From contig FNUU01000001.1 of the NCBI GenBank assembly GCA_900108205.1, forward strand, positions 1 through 64,000: a stretch of 64,000 bases of DNA, written 5' to 3'. The position numbers were made by a program, and so were the translations under genes. Positions 54,612 to 63,994 of the stretch are shown here, piece after piece. Below the pieces are notes generated by a model. It did not search any database. It saw only the letters and a list, made by a program, of their open reading frames with translations, and was not told the origin of the DNA. The DNA is from Eubacterium ruminantium (GTDB taxonomy: Bacteria; Bacillota; Clostridia; Lachnospirales; Lachnospiraceae). The first letter of the stretch is position 1. Each line of letters starts with the position of its first letter.

Positions 54612-55604
54612 GTGAAGAAGAGTAATATTGAACAGAAGTTATATAAATATTCGATAAAGCAGTTGCCGGGACTTATTATCGGCTTCTATATTATCGGGTA
54701 TTTTTTGTATTTTGCAGCTCCTGATTTTTATATGAAGCTGGTGCTTAACCCGTATTATATTGTGGAGAATAATGAATACTGGAGACTTATAACATGGATA
54801 TTCAGTATGCCGTTTTCTCCGGATGATGCATGGAATATCATCTTTATTCCGATATCACTGTTTTTCTATTATTTCGTTGCCAAACGTCTGGAAGCGGCAT
54901 GGGGAACGGTCATGTTCAACATATTTATATTGGGCGGGCTTATCCTTATCGATGTTTCCGTTCTGTTAACAGCATTTATCACTTTAAAATGGAATGTAGG
55001 CGATTATTATACATATATGATGAATGTCCTCGGAAGCTCCATCTATGGTGTAAATATTACATATTTTACTACTATGAGCATGTTCCTGGCTTTTGCCGTT
55101 ATCTTCGGAGAACAGGTGGTAATGCTGTATTTCATGATACCGCTCAAGGTAAAATGGCTTGGATATTTTGACCTTGCATACCTCATATATGAATTTATAA
55201 AAGCAAAAAATGTATTTGCCAGAGTTATAATTGTTGCAAGTGTCGCTAATTTCATCATTTTCTATATTATAAATAAAAAGAGAAGCGGTTCATTTAATCT
55301 TGAACAGAAGAAGCGTCAGAGAGACTTCCAGAGAAGGATCAAGGCAGCTAATATTCAGGCTGTTCATCGTGGTGAGGGTAATTCCTCTGAAAATGATAAC
55401 GTATCCGAACTCAGAAGACAGGACGTGAGAAGGTTCAGCAGTCAGGCAAATATTATTCCTGCCGGACAGCCTATCCACAGATGCGCTGTCTGTGGAAGAA
55501 CAGAGAAGGATGATGAAAATCTTGAATTCAGATATTGTTCAAAGTGTAATGGAGCCTTTGAATACTGTATGGATCATATTTTTACACATGAACACAAAAA
55601 ATGA
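54612..55604 (+). CDS. Rhomboid-like membrane protein with zinc ribbon
   Basis: A 330-aa protein. Start is set at GTG 54612 after GAGGCAG; a TTG at 54570 in the same frame is an alternative. Six hydrophobic helices in the first 230 residues include EYWRLITWIFSMPFSP, as in rhomboid/derlin proteins, but no GxSx Ser and no late helix His, so it is probably not a protease. The cytoplasmic tail is basic and ends in a zinc-binding motif (CAVCG...CSKC...CMDHIFTHEH). It begins a five-gene run with 4-base ATGA overlap to the next gene. Function unknown. Confidence 0.72.
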   Translation: MKKSNIEQKLYKYSIKQLPGLIIGFYIIGYFLYFAAPDFYMKLVLNPYYIVENNEYWRLITWIFSMPFSPDDAWNIIFIPISLFFYYFVAKRLEAAWGTVMFNIFILGGLILIDVSVLLTAFITLKWNVGDYYTYMMNVLGSSIYGVNITYFTTMSMFLAFAVIFGEQVVMLYFMIPLKVKWLGYFDLAYLIYEFIKAKNVFARVIIVASVANFIIFYIINKKRSGSFNLEQKKRQRDFQRRIKAANIQAVHRGEGNSSENDNVSELRRQDVRRFSSQANIIPAGQPIHRCAVCGRTEKDDENLEFRYCSKCNGAFEYCMDHIFTHEHKK

Positions 55605-57022
55605 CACAGGAGACCTATGATTCAATGAAAAATGAAACCAGAAATATAATTAAAGATCTTAAAGCAGGAAGAGATCTTCCGGGCAGCGTAAAGAGATATT
55701 CGGAGCTTCTTTCAACTGCATTTACAAAATACGCTTCCTTCAAGCTTTCAATGAATTATTATACTATGCTTGAAATGCTGGATGAAGCTGATGAAGAGAG
55801 AAAAAAAGAAACTGAAGATATATTTAATACAATAAGAGATTCTCTTACAGCTGTTGTCAGAGACAAAAAGGCTGATGAAGAGAATATTGCAAAACTGCTG
55901 GAGAAGAGACAGCTTGTTACTGACAAGATGAAGGTGCTTACTTCATTTACGGATGCCATGTCTGTCTTTGAGTATGTTCTTCTGAGAAAGGATCCTGAAA
56001 CGGTTCTGAATGCAGTGGATACAGCGGTTGTTGCTGAAAATATGTATAATTATGTTTTCCAGGATAACGATAAGCTTGTCATCAACAGCAAGATTCAGAG
56101 CTTTATAGCCGAGCTTCCTGTAAGGATGACCAAGGAAAGATTTTTTGATATAATCAGTAATACTCTTGCGATATATCGTGGCGGGGAGAAGGAAGCCGTA
56201 AATGATTTCGCTGAGATGATACGAACAGTTTCTCTGATAGAAAAGCCGGAAGGTTTTGAAACATGTTTTCCATCTCTTTACAAGATATATGAGAAGCTTT
56301 CCGCAGCTGATATGAAGGAACTTTCCAAGAAAGATCATTTAAACCTTATGGCAGATATAAGTGCGGCTACTGAGATGATCAGCGATCATGTTACGGATTA
56401 TCTTATGCTTGAAGAGGTTATCAATGATACGCTTGTTCTGCTTTTAACAGATGATAAGGTGCAGGAAGAGCTTCTTGACGAAAAAGATAAGGCAGCAGAG
56501 AAGATACTCATCGATACGCTTGCACTTGAAAGCATTTATGAGGCTCCTGCCGGTACTGATGAACTCTTTGAAAAATTAGAGGGTGCTCAGGAAGAGGCAT
56601 ATGATACGCTTGCAAACATAAGCAGCAGTCTTTTTGATATCAGTACAGAGTATTCGGAAACAATTGAAGAAGCCGGGCTAAAGGATTGCTATGACAGACT
56701 GATTAAGGCAGATAAGCTGACATCAACCAGTCTTTTCATTGATCTTGATAAGGAGATCAGAATAGTAAATGACGCTGCGGATGATCAGTATATTGATACT
56801 ATAAAGTCTGAACTTGAAGAAAGCTTTAAGATGCTTTTTGCAGAGCTTCCTGTTTATCTCAGACGAAGTGTCATGGCGAAGGTGCTTTCGGTTATTCCGG
56901 TATTCTTTAATAATAAAGAAGAGATAAGGGATTATTTCCTGTATGCTCTTGATAAATGTTCAGATAAGGTTGAGCTTTCGGCAACAGTTGCGATCATAAA
57001 TGACCTGATGCTCAGTGAATAG
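55601..57022 (+). CDS. Helical unknown protein
   Basis: A 473-aa acidic protein, almost wholly alpha-helical by composition, with no signal peptide, membrane helix or recognised motif. Start in the ATGA overlap with the rhomboid-like gene and thus translationally coupled. It could be an intracellular partner of that membrane protein. I do not recognise a family. Confidence 0.7.
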   Translation: MTQETYDSMKNETRNIIKDLKAGRDLPGSVKRYSELLSTAFTKYASFKLSMNYYTMLEMLDEADEERKKETEDIFNTIRDSLTAVVRDKKADEENIAKLLEKRQLVTDKMKVLTSFTDAMSVFEYVLLRKDPETVLNAVDTAVVAENMYNYVFQDNDKLVINSKIQSFIAELPVRMTKERFFDIISNTLAIYRGGEKEAVNDFAEMIRTVSLIEKPEGFETCFPSLYKIYEKLSAADMKELSKKDHLNLMADISAATEMISDHVTDYLMLEEVINDTLVLLLTDDKVQEELLDEKDKAAEKILIDTLALESIYEAPAGTDELFEKLEGAQEEAYDTLANISSSLFDISTEYSETIEEAGLKDCYDRLIKADKLTSTSLFIDLDKEIRIVNDAADDQYIDTIKSELEESFKMLFAELPVYLRRSVMAKVLSVIPVFFNNKEEIRDYFLYALDKCSDKVELSATVAIINDLMLSE

Positions 57023-57047
57023 ATTTAGTCTTCGGTAGGTGAATGAT

Positions 57048-57407
57048 ATGCAGATGATCAATAATTTGTATTCAGATGTTGAAAGAGGCAGAAAACTGAA
57101 TAAACTTATACGTTCTCTGTATAAATATAAACCTGTCATGGGCCTGTTTGTTATAACACTTCCGCTTGAGAAAGGTGCATTGCTGGAGGTATATAATTAC
57201 AATGTACTGCTTCAGCCATATTACAGTGAACGTGATGATGAGATAGTTGTTGTGGGTGTCACAAAGTCAAAGGACAGTGCAAATGAAATCCTGAGACGGA
57301 TCACAGAGGATACTTTGAAGACTTTAAGATGCCTTGATATAAAAGAATATTTCAAAGAGAATTTTGATCTGATAGCTCTTCCGAAGAAGAGAATGAAGAA
57401 AAAATAG
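57048..57407 (+). CDS. Small unknown protein
   Basis: About 119 aa; start at ATG 57048 (MQMINNLYSD) or GTG 57039. Mixed alpha/beta look (KPVMGLFVITLPLEKGALLEVYNYNVLLQP), with a basic tail KKRMKKK. Cytoplasmic. No family recognised. Between two genes of the same operon, 18-25 bases apart on both sides. Confidence 0.65.
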   Translation: MQMINNLYSDVERGRKLNKLIRSLYKYKPVMGLFVITLPLEKGALLEVYNYNVLLQPYYSERDDEIVVVGVTKSKDSANEILRRITEDTLKTLRCLDIKEYFKENFDLIALPKKRMKKK

Positions 57408-57425
57408 TATATATGGGGGATTTTT

Positions 57426-58442
57426 ATGGCGGTATTTCTCATGATACTGAAAATCCTAGGAATCATACTGCTATGTATTATCGGACTTGTTCTTCTTATA
57501 GTTCTGCTGGTCATCTTTGCACCCGTGAGATATAAGGTAAATGGTGCTTATGGAGAAGAGATCGGCGGAAAGGTTAATGTCAGATGGCTTTTTGCCAGTG
57601 TGGCGGCAACCGGAGGTAAGAAGGAAAAAGGCATGGATGTGGTGGCCCAAATAAAGGTATTTGGTATACCTATCAAGAAAATGGTCATCATGGGCGAAAA
57701 TGATTCTAAAGATAAGAAGAAAAAACTGAATAAGAAGAAAAAGAAGGATGATACCGGTACGGATGTATCATTGACTCAGGAGACATCTTTAAATCCGGTG
57801 GATCAGCCGATTTCCGGTCCGGGCTTAGGCGAGAACGCTCCAACAGTTATGAATCCCGATGAGGAGCCTTTAAATCTTACTGCCGACGACTTCTTTGCAA
57901 ATGATGAAGAGATCAAAAATAATCAAAAGAAAGCAAAAAAGGCTAAGAAGAAAGATAAGAAGAAGGATAAAAATCCGGAGGGTGAAAAGGAAAAGAAAAC
58001 CATCGGAGAGCGAATAGAAGCCATTTCGGACAAGATATATGATACAACTGATAAGATCGCTGAAAAGAAAGACAGTCTTGCAGTCAAGAAGAATCATATA
58101 TTTGAATTCTTAGACAGACCTTATGTGAAGAATACCATTAAAAGAGGTAAAAAGCTTATTAAAAAGGTATTTAAGAATATTCTCCCGAGGAAGGGGGATG
58201 TAAATGTTATCTTAGGTCTTAAATCTCCTGATAAAACAGGAGAGATTACCGGTAAGATATATATGTTTTATCCGCTATTTTATAAATGGCTTCACCTTAC
58301 ACCGGAATTTCACGAGAAAAAGATTGAAGCCGATGTAAAGTGCAAAGGAAGGATTTATATAGGAAGCATGGCTATACCGGCTGCGCTGCTGTATTTCAGT
58401 AAAGATTTTAAAAAGACTATGAATCTTGCCAAAAAGATTTAA
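57426..58442 (+). CDS. DUF2953 membrane-anchored protein
   Basis: A 338-aa protein: N-terminal membrane helix (about 5-30), then PVRYKVNGAYGEEIGGKVNVRWLF as in DUF2953, a long Lys-rich charged region (about 95-215) and a C-terminal domain (NVILGLKSPDKTGEITGKIYMFYPLF, GRIYIGSMAIPAALL) typical of the family. In Clostridia DUF2953 genes neighbour the sporulation gene ytfJ/gerW, as here. Role unknown. Confidence 0.85.
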   Translation: MAVFLMILKILGIILLCIIGLVLLIVLLVIFAPVRYKVNGAYGEEIGGKVNVRWLFASVAATGGKKEKGMDVVAQIKVFGIPIKKMVIMGENDSKDKKKKLNKKKKKDDTGTDVSLTQETSLNPVDQPISGPGLGENAPTVMNPDEEPLNLTADDFFANDEEIKNNQKKAKKAKKKDKKKDKNPEGEKEKKTIGERIEAISDKIYDTTDKIAEKKDSLAVKKNHIFEFLDRPYVKNTIKRGKKLIKKVFKNILPRKGDVNVILGLKSPDKTGEITGKIYMFYPLFYKWLHLTPEFHEKKIEADVKCKGRIYIGSMAIPAALLYFSKDFKKTMNLAKKI

Positions 58443-58533
58443 TATCATAAATCTTTAAATGGATTTAAACGAATATAAAAAGTATAAAAGTATAATTGAT
58501 TAAATAACCACAACAATTCAGGAGGGTAATGTT

Positions 58534-58959
58534 ATGGCAGAGATTAAGAATAACAATAATAATTTTAACAGCACTGTAAATTCACTTTTCAACGGAATGA
58601 GTGCATTCCTTACATCAAAAACAGTAATGGGCGAGCCGCAGGTTATCGGTGATACAACCATAATCCCGCTTATGGATGTTAATTTCGGCGTTGGTGCAGG
58701 AGCAAACTCACCTGCAAGAGGCGGTAACACAGCAGGCGGAGGTATGGGTGGTAAGATGTCACCATCGGCTGTTATAGTAATCCAGGGAGATTTTGTAAGA
58801 ATTCTTCCTATCGGAGAGACAAATAAACTTCAGAGCGTTATGGATATGATACCGGGCGTGGTTGAAAAGGTTCAGAAATTCCTTAGTGGAAAAGGAAAAT
58901 CAGAAGAAGAGAAGGCTGTTGATGAGGCTATAGATAATCTCGGAGAGAAAAATATCTAA
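58534..58959 (+). CDS. gerW: GerW/YtfJ sporulation protein
   Basis: A 141-aa protein with the YtfJ core: VMGEPQVIGDTTIIPLMDVNFGVGAG, a Gly-rich loop, and SPSAVIVIQGDFVRILPI. In Bacillus it is needed for spore germination with L-alanine; homologues also occur in non-sporulating Lachnospiraceae. Start after CAGGAGGG. Located after DUF2953, a conserved pairing. Confidence 0.92.
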   Translation: MAEIKNNNNNFNSTVNSLFNGMSAFLTSKTVMGEPQVIGDTTIIPLMDVNFGVGAGANSPARGGNTAGGGMGGKMSPSAVIVIQGDFVRILPIGETNKLQSVMDMIPGVVEKVQKFLSGKGKSEEEKAVDEAIDNLGEKNI

Positions 58960-59073
58960 ATTTCTTATGATTTTTAGTAAAAAACTGCTTGCATTATATT
59001 TATTTTTCTGATAATATATGTTCGTTGTGGGTCAAAAGACGACTAATATACCATTTGAAGGAGGTGCTGAAAG

Positions 59074-59259
59074 ATGGCAAAGTGTTTTATTTGTGACAAA
59101 GCTACTCACTTTGGAAACAATGTGAGTCATTCTCATAGAAGATCAAACAGGATCTGGAATTCAAACATCAAGCGTGTCAAGGCTGTTGTTGACGGTTCTC
59201 ATAAGACAGTTTATGTTTGCACATCCTGCCTTCGCTCTGGAAAGGTAGAAAGAGTTTAA
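59074..59259 (+). CDS. rpmB: 50S ribosomal protein L28
   Basis: A 61-aa L28 with MAKCFICDK, then GNNVSHSHRRSNRIWNSNI. Two Cys pairs (CFIC and CTSC) make it the zinc-binding C+ form. GAAGGAGG precedes the start. Separate unit ended by a terminator. Confidence 0.97.
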   Translation: MAKCFICDKATHFGNNVSHSHRRSNRIWNSNIKRVKAVVDGSHKTVYVCTSCLRSGKVERV

Positions 59260-59281
59260 TCTTTTTACAGGAGCGTAAAGA

Positions 59282-59316
59282 AACGATACCTATCAGACAG
59301 GTATCGTTTTTTTTAT
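59282..59316 (+). terminator. Terminator after rpmB
   Basis: AACGATACCT (59282-59291) pairs with AGGTATCGTT (59299-59308), followed by T7. Confidence 0.92.
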
Positions 59317-59347
59317 ATAACAGAAACTGCGTTTCTGTTATATAAAA
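59311..59347. repeat. Perfect 17-bp inverted repeat
   Basis: Bases 59311-59327 and 59331-59347 are exact reverse complements around TGC. Flanking T and A runs make it a second, possibly bidirectional, terminator. Confidence 0.8.
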
Positions 59348-59562
59348 AAATTGCCTAAATCCATTAATGTATGTATAATTATTCTATATGCAAAAGATAT
59401 GCGAATGAAATTAATCCGAAAGGATTATGAGAATCGTTTTTATGGCAATATCCGATTGTATGCGTTGATTCCGTGATCCGGTGTTTTGTTTTTGTATTAA
59501 GTAATAAGCATTATCGCGGTATTGAAAAATGAAGGTTAAATAATAGATGGGAGGCCTGATAT

Positions 59563-59922
59563 ATGAATGGAGTTATTTCAAATGAACTTGGAACGGTTAT
59601 CATTGATAATGAGGTTGTCGCAAAATGTGCAGCCATGGCAGCGCTTGACTGCTTCGGTATAGTGGGAATGGCTACCATCAGTGTAAGAGATGGCCTTGCC
59701 AAGCTTGTTAAGGGCGACAGCATTACTAAGGGTATCAATGTAAAGATTGATGATGAGAATAAGATTGATATTGAGTTCCATATCATCGTTGCGTATGGTG
59801 TCGGTATAAAGACAGTCGTTTCCAATCTTATTAAGACTGTAAGATATCAGATAGAGGAATTTACAGGTCTTAAAGTGAAAAATATAAATGTATACGTCGA
59901 AGGCGTTCGAGTGATCGACTAA
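59563..59922 (+). CDS. Asp23/Gls24-family envelope protein
   Basis: A 119-aa Asp23-family (YloU-like) protein: GTVIIDNEVVAKCAAMAALDCFGIVGM at the start and GIKTVVSNLIKTVRYQIEEFTGLKVKNINVYVEGV at the end. The family is linked to alkaline stress and envelope homeostasis. It stands 14 bases before a FakA-like kinase, the same arrangement as yloU-yloV in Bacillus. Confidence 0.93.
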   Translation: MNGVISNELGTVIIDNEVVAKCAAMAALDCFGIVGMATISVRDGLAKLVKGDSITKGINVKIDDENKIDIEFHIIVAYGVGIKTVVSNLIKTVRYQIEEFTGLKVKNINVYVEGVRVID

Positions 59923-59936
59923 GGAGGAACGTAGAG

Positions 59937-61697
59937 GTGATCAACACAATTGACGCGGCTACACTTAAGAAGATTTTCTTGTCAGGAGCCAATAATCTCA
60001 GTAATAACAAAGAATATATAAACGAATTAAATGTCTTTCCGGTACCGGATGGTGATACAGGAACCAATATGACTCTTACCATAATGTCCGCTGCCGGAGA
60101 AGTGAATAATCTGAAGGATATGTCTATTGCCGGTCTTGCCAAAGCTATTTCAGGAGGATCTCTCCGTGGGGCGAGAGGCAATTCGGGAGTTATCCTGTCT
60201 CAGCTTTTCAGAGGATTTTGTAAAGATATAAGTGATAAAGAAGTTTTATATGTCCTTGATATTGCGAGCGCTTTTTCAAGGGCTGTTGATACTGCCTATA
60301 AAGCTGTCATGAAACCGAAGGAAGGAACAATTCTTACTGTTGCCAGAGGAATAGCCGATAAGGCTTCAGAGTGTGCAGACAATGATATGGATCTGCTTCC
60401 ATTTGCTGAAGCTGTTCTTGCCTATGGTGAAGAAGTATTAGAGAAGACACCTGATCTTCTTCCGGTTCTCAAGGAGGCGGGCGTTGTTGATTCAGGCGGA
60501 CAAGGTCTTATAGAAGTGCTCAGGGGGGCTGTTATGGCTCTGAACGGTGAATTCGTTGATACGGTTTCCGGTGGCCAGGTTGCTCCTAAAATCAAACCGG
60601 CTTTCAGAGAGATTGATTTTTCAGGCAGCAGTAATGACAGTATTTCTACAGCGGATATTAAATTTGCATATTGTACAGAATTTATAATCATACTTGATAA
60701 ACCGCTTCCGGATAAAGAAGTGGATTCATTTAAGGAGTACCTTCTTTCGATAGGTGATTCCCTGGTTTGTGTTGCTGACGATGAACTTGTAAAGGTGCAT
60801 GTCCATACAAATCATCCGGGGCTTGCATTTGAAAAGGCGCTTACTTACGGTGCTCTTACCAATATGAAGATAGATAATATGAAGGAAGAGCACAGCGAGA
60901 GGATCAGTCTTGCTGATGAGAGAAATAAAGCCAAAGAGCAGGAAGAAAGCTTTAAGAAGATAAAGCTTGAACTGTCTCAGAAGAAGGGTACAAATGATGT
61001 TTCTGATGATAAAAAAACTGAGGAAACTGATGTAAGGAAAAAATACGGATTTGTAGCAGTTGCAGTCGGTGACGGTATAGAAAAGCTCCTCACGGAGATA
61101 GGGATAGATCATATCATTTCGGGAGGACAGACTATGAATCCTAGTACGGATGATATATTATCTGCAGTTGAAGCTGTAAATGCTGATAATGTATTTGTCT
61201 TCCCGAATAATAAAAATATAATCCTTGCTGCAAATCAGGCATCAAATATATGTAAGGATAAGAATATAGTAGTCATTCCGACAACATCAATTCCTCAGAG
61301 TATCAGTGCTATGATCGAATTTGATGAGAACGGTGAAGTGGATACAAATAAGGAAGTTATGGCAGGCGTGATCAGTTCTGTTAAGACCGGAGAGGTTACT
61401 TATGCCGTAAGAGATACTATATTTGATGGCAGAGAAATCCATAAGGGAAATATTATGGGTATCGATGACAGTGGAATCAGTGCGGTCGGTCAGAACATAA
61501 ATGATACTACTATAAATATGATCGGAAATATGATCGATGACGATTCCAGCCTTATAACGGTTTATTACGGTGCCGATATTAAATATGAAGAGGCTCAGAT
61601 TCTTAAGGAAAATCTTGAAGCAAAATACACAGATATGGATATTGATCTTCATGACGGCGGCCAGCCGATATATTATTATATAGTTTCTGTTGAATAA
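59937..61697 (+). CDS. FakA/YloV-like fatty-acid kinase
   Basis: A 586-aa protein. Start is GTG 59937 after AAGGAGGAACG. The DAK2 domain (about 10-205) has VFPVPDGDTGTNM (metal/ATP site), GSLRGARGNSGVILSQ and DSGGQG. The central DegV-linker region (about 206-330) includes YCTEFII, and the C-terminal domain has VFPNNKNIILAANQA and the GADI end. FakA phosphorylates fatty acids presented by FakB/DegV; YloV is the Bacillus homologue. Longer than FakA (548) by an acidic Lys-rich insertion near residue 340. Operon with the Asp23 gene. Confidence 0.9.
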   Translation: MINTIDAATLKKIFLSGANNLSNNKEYINELNVFPVPDGDTGTNMTLTIMSAAGEVNNLKDMSIAGLAKAISGGSLRGARGNSGVILSQLFRGFCKDISDKEVLYVLDIASAFSRAVDTAYKAVMKPKEGTILTVARGIADKASECADNDMDLLPFAEAVLAYGEEVLEKTPDLLPVLKEAGVVDSGGQGLIEVLRGAVMALNGEFVDTVSGGQVAPKIKPAFREIDFSGSSNDSISTADIKFAYCTEFIIILDKPLPDKEVDSFKEYLLSIGDSLVCVADDELVKVHVHTNHPGLAFEKALTYGALTNMKIDNMKEEHSERISLADERNKAKEQEESFKKIKLELSQKKGTNDVSDDKKTEETDVRKKYGFVAVAVGDGIEKLLTEIGIDHIISGGQTMNPSTDDILSAVEAVNADNVFVFPNNKNIILAANQASNICKDKNIVVIPTTSIPQSISAMIEFDENGEVDTNKEVMAGVISSVKTGEVTYAVRDTIFDGREIHKGNIMGIDDSGISAVGQNINDTTINMIGNMIDDDSSLITVYYGADIKYEEAQILKENLEAKYTDMDIDLHDGGQPIYYYIVSVE

Positions 61698-61803
61698 AAT
61701 TTGACCGGAGGAACTTTAGTCCCGTAGGATTATTAATTGCATATCATTAATAAATATGAAACTACAATCAGTCAGAATATTAGGCTTAGCCTAACTATTA
61801 AAT
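61698..61803. repeat. Hairpin-repeat fragment before recG
   Basis: CCGGAGGAACTTTAGTCCCG followed by TAGGATTATTA is a copy in reverse orientation of part of the repeat at 45047. No other gene is present in this 106-bp gap. Confidence 0.5.
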
Positions 61804-63834
61804 ATGGATATTACAAGCAATATTACAGAAGTTAAGGGAGTTGGCGATAAAACCGCCGACCTGTTTCATAAACTGAATATTTATACTGTCAGGGATCTTA
61901 TAACGGTTATTCCCAGAGATTATCTGTCATATGAAAAGCCTGTCAGGATCACAGAGGTAAAAGAAGGCGTCAGAACTGCTGTATTTGCAAAGGTTTCTTC
62001 GTATGTCAAGTCGGAGAAGAGAGGAAAGCTTCTGATAAGCCAGATGACAATTTCTGATCCTGTCGGAAGCCTGCAGGTGACATTTTTTAACAGTCCATAT
62101 ATTAAAAATGTATTTAAACCCGGGGCTGAGTATGTATTTGTAGGGACAGTAAAGATATGGGGCGGGAAGAAAGTTATGGAGATGCCTGAATATTATGCTG
62201 TTCAAAAGTATCGTGCCATGACGGAAACGATGCAACCGATATATAATCTTACTGCAGGTCTATCAAATAATACTTTCAGGAAATGCATAAGAGAGGTTAT
62301 CTTTCTGTCCGGAAAGGTCGAAGATATACTAACAGAGGATATAAGGAAAGAATCAGGTCTTATGCCTCTTGGTGAGGCTTTGCTTAATATTCATTTTCCG
62401 ACAAGCAGGGAAATGCTGAAGGATTCCATAAGAAGGCTTGCATTTAATGAGTTTTTATCCTTTTTGATAGAAGTAAATAAGCTTCGAAGTGAAAATGTTG
62501 CCAGAAAAAGCAGCTTTACACTTTCTGAGGGAGCAGTAATACGACTTGAGGCTTTTCTGAAATCACTTCCGTATAGTCTTACAAAAGCACAAAGCAAGGC
62601 TATAGATGACATTGTTCGTGATATGCAGGGACCATATGTAATGAACCGCCTTGTTCAGGGTGATGTTGGTTCCGGCAAAACAATAGTTGCAGCTGCGGCG
62701 CTTTATCTGACAGTGCTTTCCGGTTATCAGGGGGCATTGATGGTTCCGACAGAAGTTCTGGCAGTGCAGCATTATGAGGATTTTAAAAAGCTTTTTGATA
62801 AATTAAATATAAAGACAGGACTTCTTACAGGCTCGCTTTCAGTAAAGGAAAAAAGAGCTGTTTACGAAAAACTGAAAACAGGAGATATTGATATAGTAAT
62901 AGGAACCCATGCTTTGATACAGGATAAACCTGAATATGAAAGGCTTGGGCTTGTGGTTACTGATGAGCAGCACAGATTTGGTGTAAAACAGCGCGAAAAG
63001 CTGTCTGAAAAAGGAAATGATCCTCATACACTTATAATGAGTGCTACGCCTATACCGAGAACACTTGCCATAATACTGTATGCTGATCTCGATATTTCGA
63101 TAATCGATGAACTTCCGAGCGGCAGAAAGAAGATCATGAACTGTGTGGTCGGAACCTCTTATCGGGATACTGCATATAATTTCATTTATAAGGAAATCGA
63201 AAAAGGACATCAGGCTTATATAATATGTCCGATGGTAGAAGCTTCTGAAGGCTGTGATGCCGAAAATGTTGTGGATTACAGCGAAATGCTGAAGAATCAC
63301 TATGGCGGAAGAGTTCGTGTTGAATATCTTCACGGAAAGATGCCCGAGGATAATAAAAATGCCATTTTGAAGCGCTTTATGAACAGGGAGATAGATGTAC
63401 TTGTTTCCACAACGGTTATTGAGGTTGGTATCAATAACCAGAATGCAACTGTGATGATGGTGGAAAATGCTGAAAGATTCGGGCTTGCCCAGCTTCATCA
63501 GCTCAGAGGCAGAGTCGGAAGAGGAGATGCCCAGTCATATTGCATTTTTATCAATACAAAGGATACGGAAGAAGCACTTACAAGGCTGCGCGTCCTTGAA
63601 AATTCAAATGATGGTTTTTATATAGCAAATGAAGATCTAAAACAGAGAGGTCCGGGGGATTTCTTCGGAATCAGGCAGAGCGGCGATGTTATATTCAGAG
63701 TCGCGGATATATATAATCATCATGATATGCTGAAGGCGGCTCAGGATACAGTTATAAAATACGGCGACATCCTGGCGGAGAGACTCTGTGAATTACAGGG
63801 CAGAAGTGATATTCAGGTTGTTACGACTTTATAG
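61804..63834 (+). CDS. recG: ATP-dependent DNA helicase RecG
   Basis: A 676-aa RecG. N-terminal wedge domain (about 1-230; VKGVGDKTADLF, QVTFFNSPYIKN), then helicase domains: GDVGSGKTIVA (Walker A), VVTDEQHRFGV (DEQH box), MSATPIPRTLA, and STTVIEVGINNQNA, RGRVGRG in the second lobe. RecG processes stalled forks and Holliday junctions. Ribosome site is weak. Commonly follows yloU-yloV in Firmicutes, as here. Confidence 0.96.
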   Translation: MDITSNITEVKGVGDKTADLFHKLNIYTVRDLITVIPRDYLSYEKPVRITEVKEGVRTAVFAKVSSYVKSEKRGKLLISQMTISDPVGSLQVTFFNSPYIKNVFKPGAEYVFVGTVKIWGGKKVMEMPEYYAVQKYRAMTETMQPIYNLTAGLSNNTFRKCIREVIFLSGKVEDILTEDIRKESGLMPLGEALLNIHFPTSREMLKDSIRRLAFNEFLSFLIEVNKLRSENVARKSSFTLSEGAVIRLEAFLKSLPYSLTKAQSKAIDDIVRDMQGPYVMNRLVQGDVGSGKTIVAAAALYLTVLSGYQGALMVPTEVLAVQHYEDFKKLFDKLNIKTGLLTGSLSVKEKRAVYEKLKTGDIDIVIGTHALIQDKPEYERLGLVVTDEQHRFGVKQREKLSEKGNDPHTLIMSATPIPRTLAIILYADLDISIIDELPSGRKKIMNCVVGTSYRDTAYNFIYKEIEKGHQAYIICPMVEASEGCDAENVVDYSEMLKNHYGGRVRVEYLHGKMPEDNKNAILKRFMNREIDVLVSTTVIEVGINNQNATVMMVENAERFGLAQLHQLRGRVGRGDAQSYCIFINTKDTEEALTRLRVLENSNDGFYIANEDLKQRGPGDFFGIRQSGDVIFRVADIYNHHDMLKAAQDTVIKYGDILAERLCELQGRSDIQVVTTL

Positions 63835-63894
63835 AGGTTTTTACAGACGAAGGCCAGCTGTCAGTATCTTGTAATGAAGAAGAATAAATATATT

Positions 63895-63960
63895 AACACC
63901 CGGTAGCTTATCATGAAAAAACAAATACTCACTTCGTTCGTGCTTGTTTTTGTTTGGATA
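63895..63960 (+). repeat. Hairpin-repeat copy at window end
   Basis: CGGTAGCTTATCATGAAAAA, ACAAATACTCACTTCGTTCG and GCTTGTTTTTGT match the spacer hairpin at 45102-45160 (AAAAACAAATACTCATTTCA, then the CTTGTTTTT return). Confidence 0.6.
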
Positions 63961-63994
63961 AAATATAGTTGGTGGGGATCAGAGGGGAGATAAA

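Larger units (their letters stand above)
59260..59562. other. Intergenic region after rpmB
   Basis: About 300 bases: terminator, an adjacent long palindrome and an AT-rich stretch with no gene. A start region for the Asp23 gene must lie here, but I could not pick a promoter with confidence. Confidence 0.55.

Noticed and set aside
54570..55604. Active rhomboid protease
   Set aside because: No GxSx Ser or late-helix His could be found, unlike the gene at 49500.
59282..59347. Riboswitch before the Asp23 gene
   Set aside because: The stems are a terminator and a simple palindrome with T/A runs; no known aptamer motif is visible.
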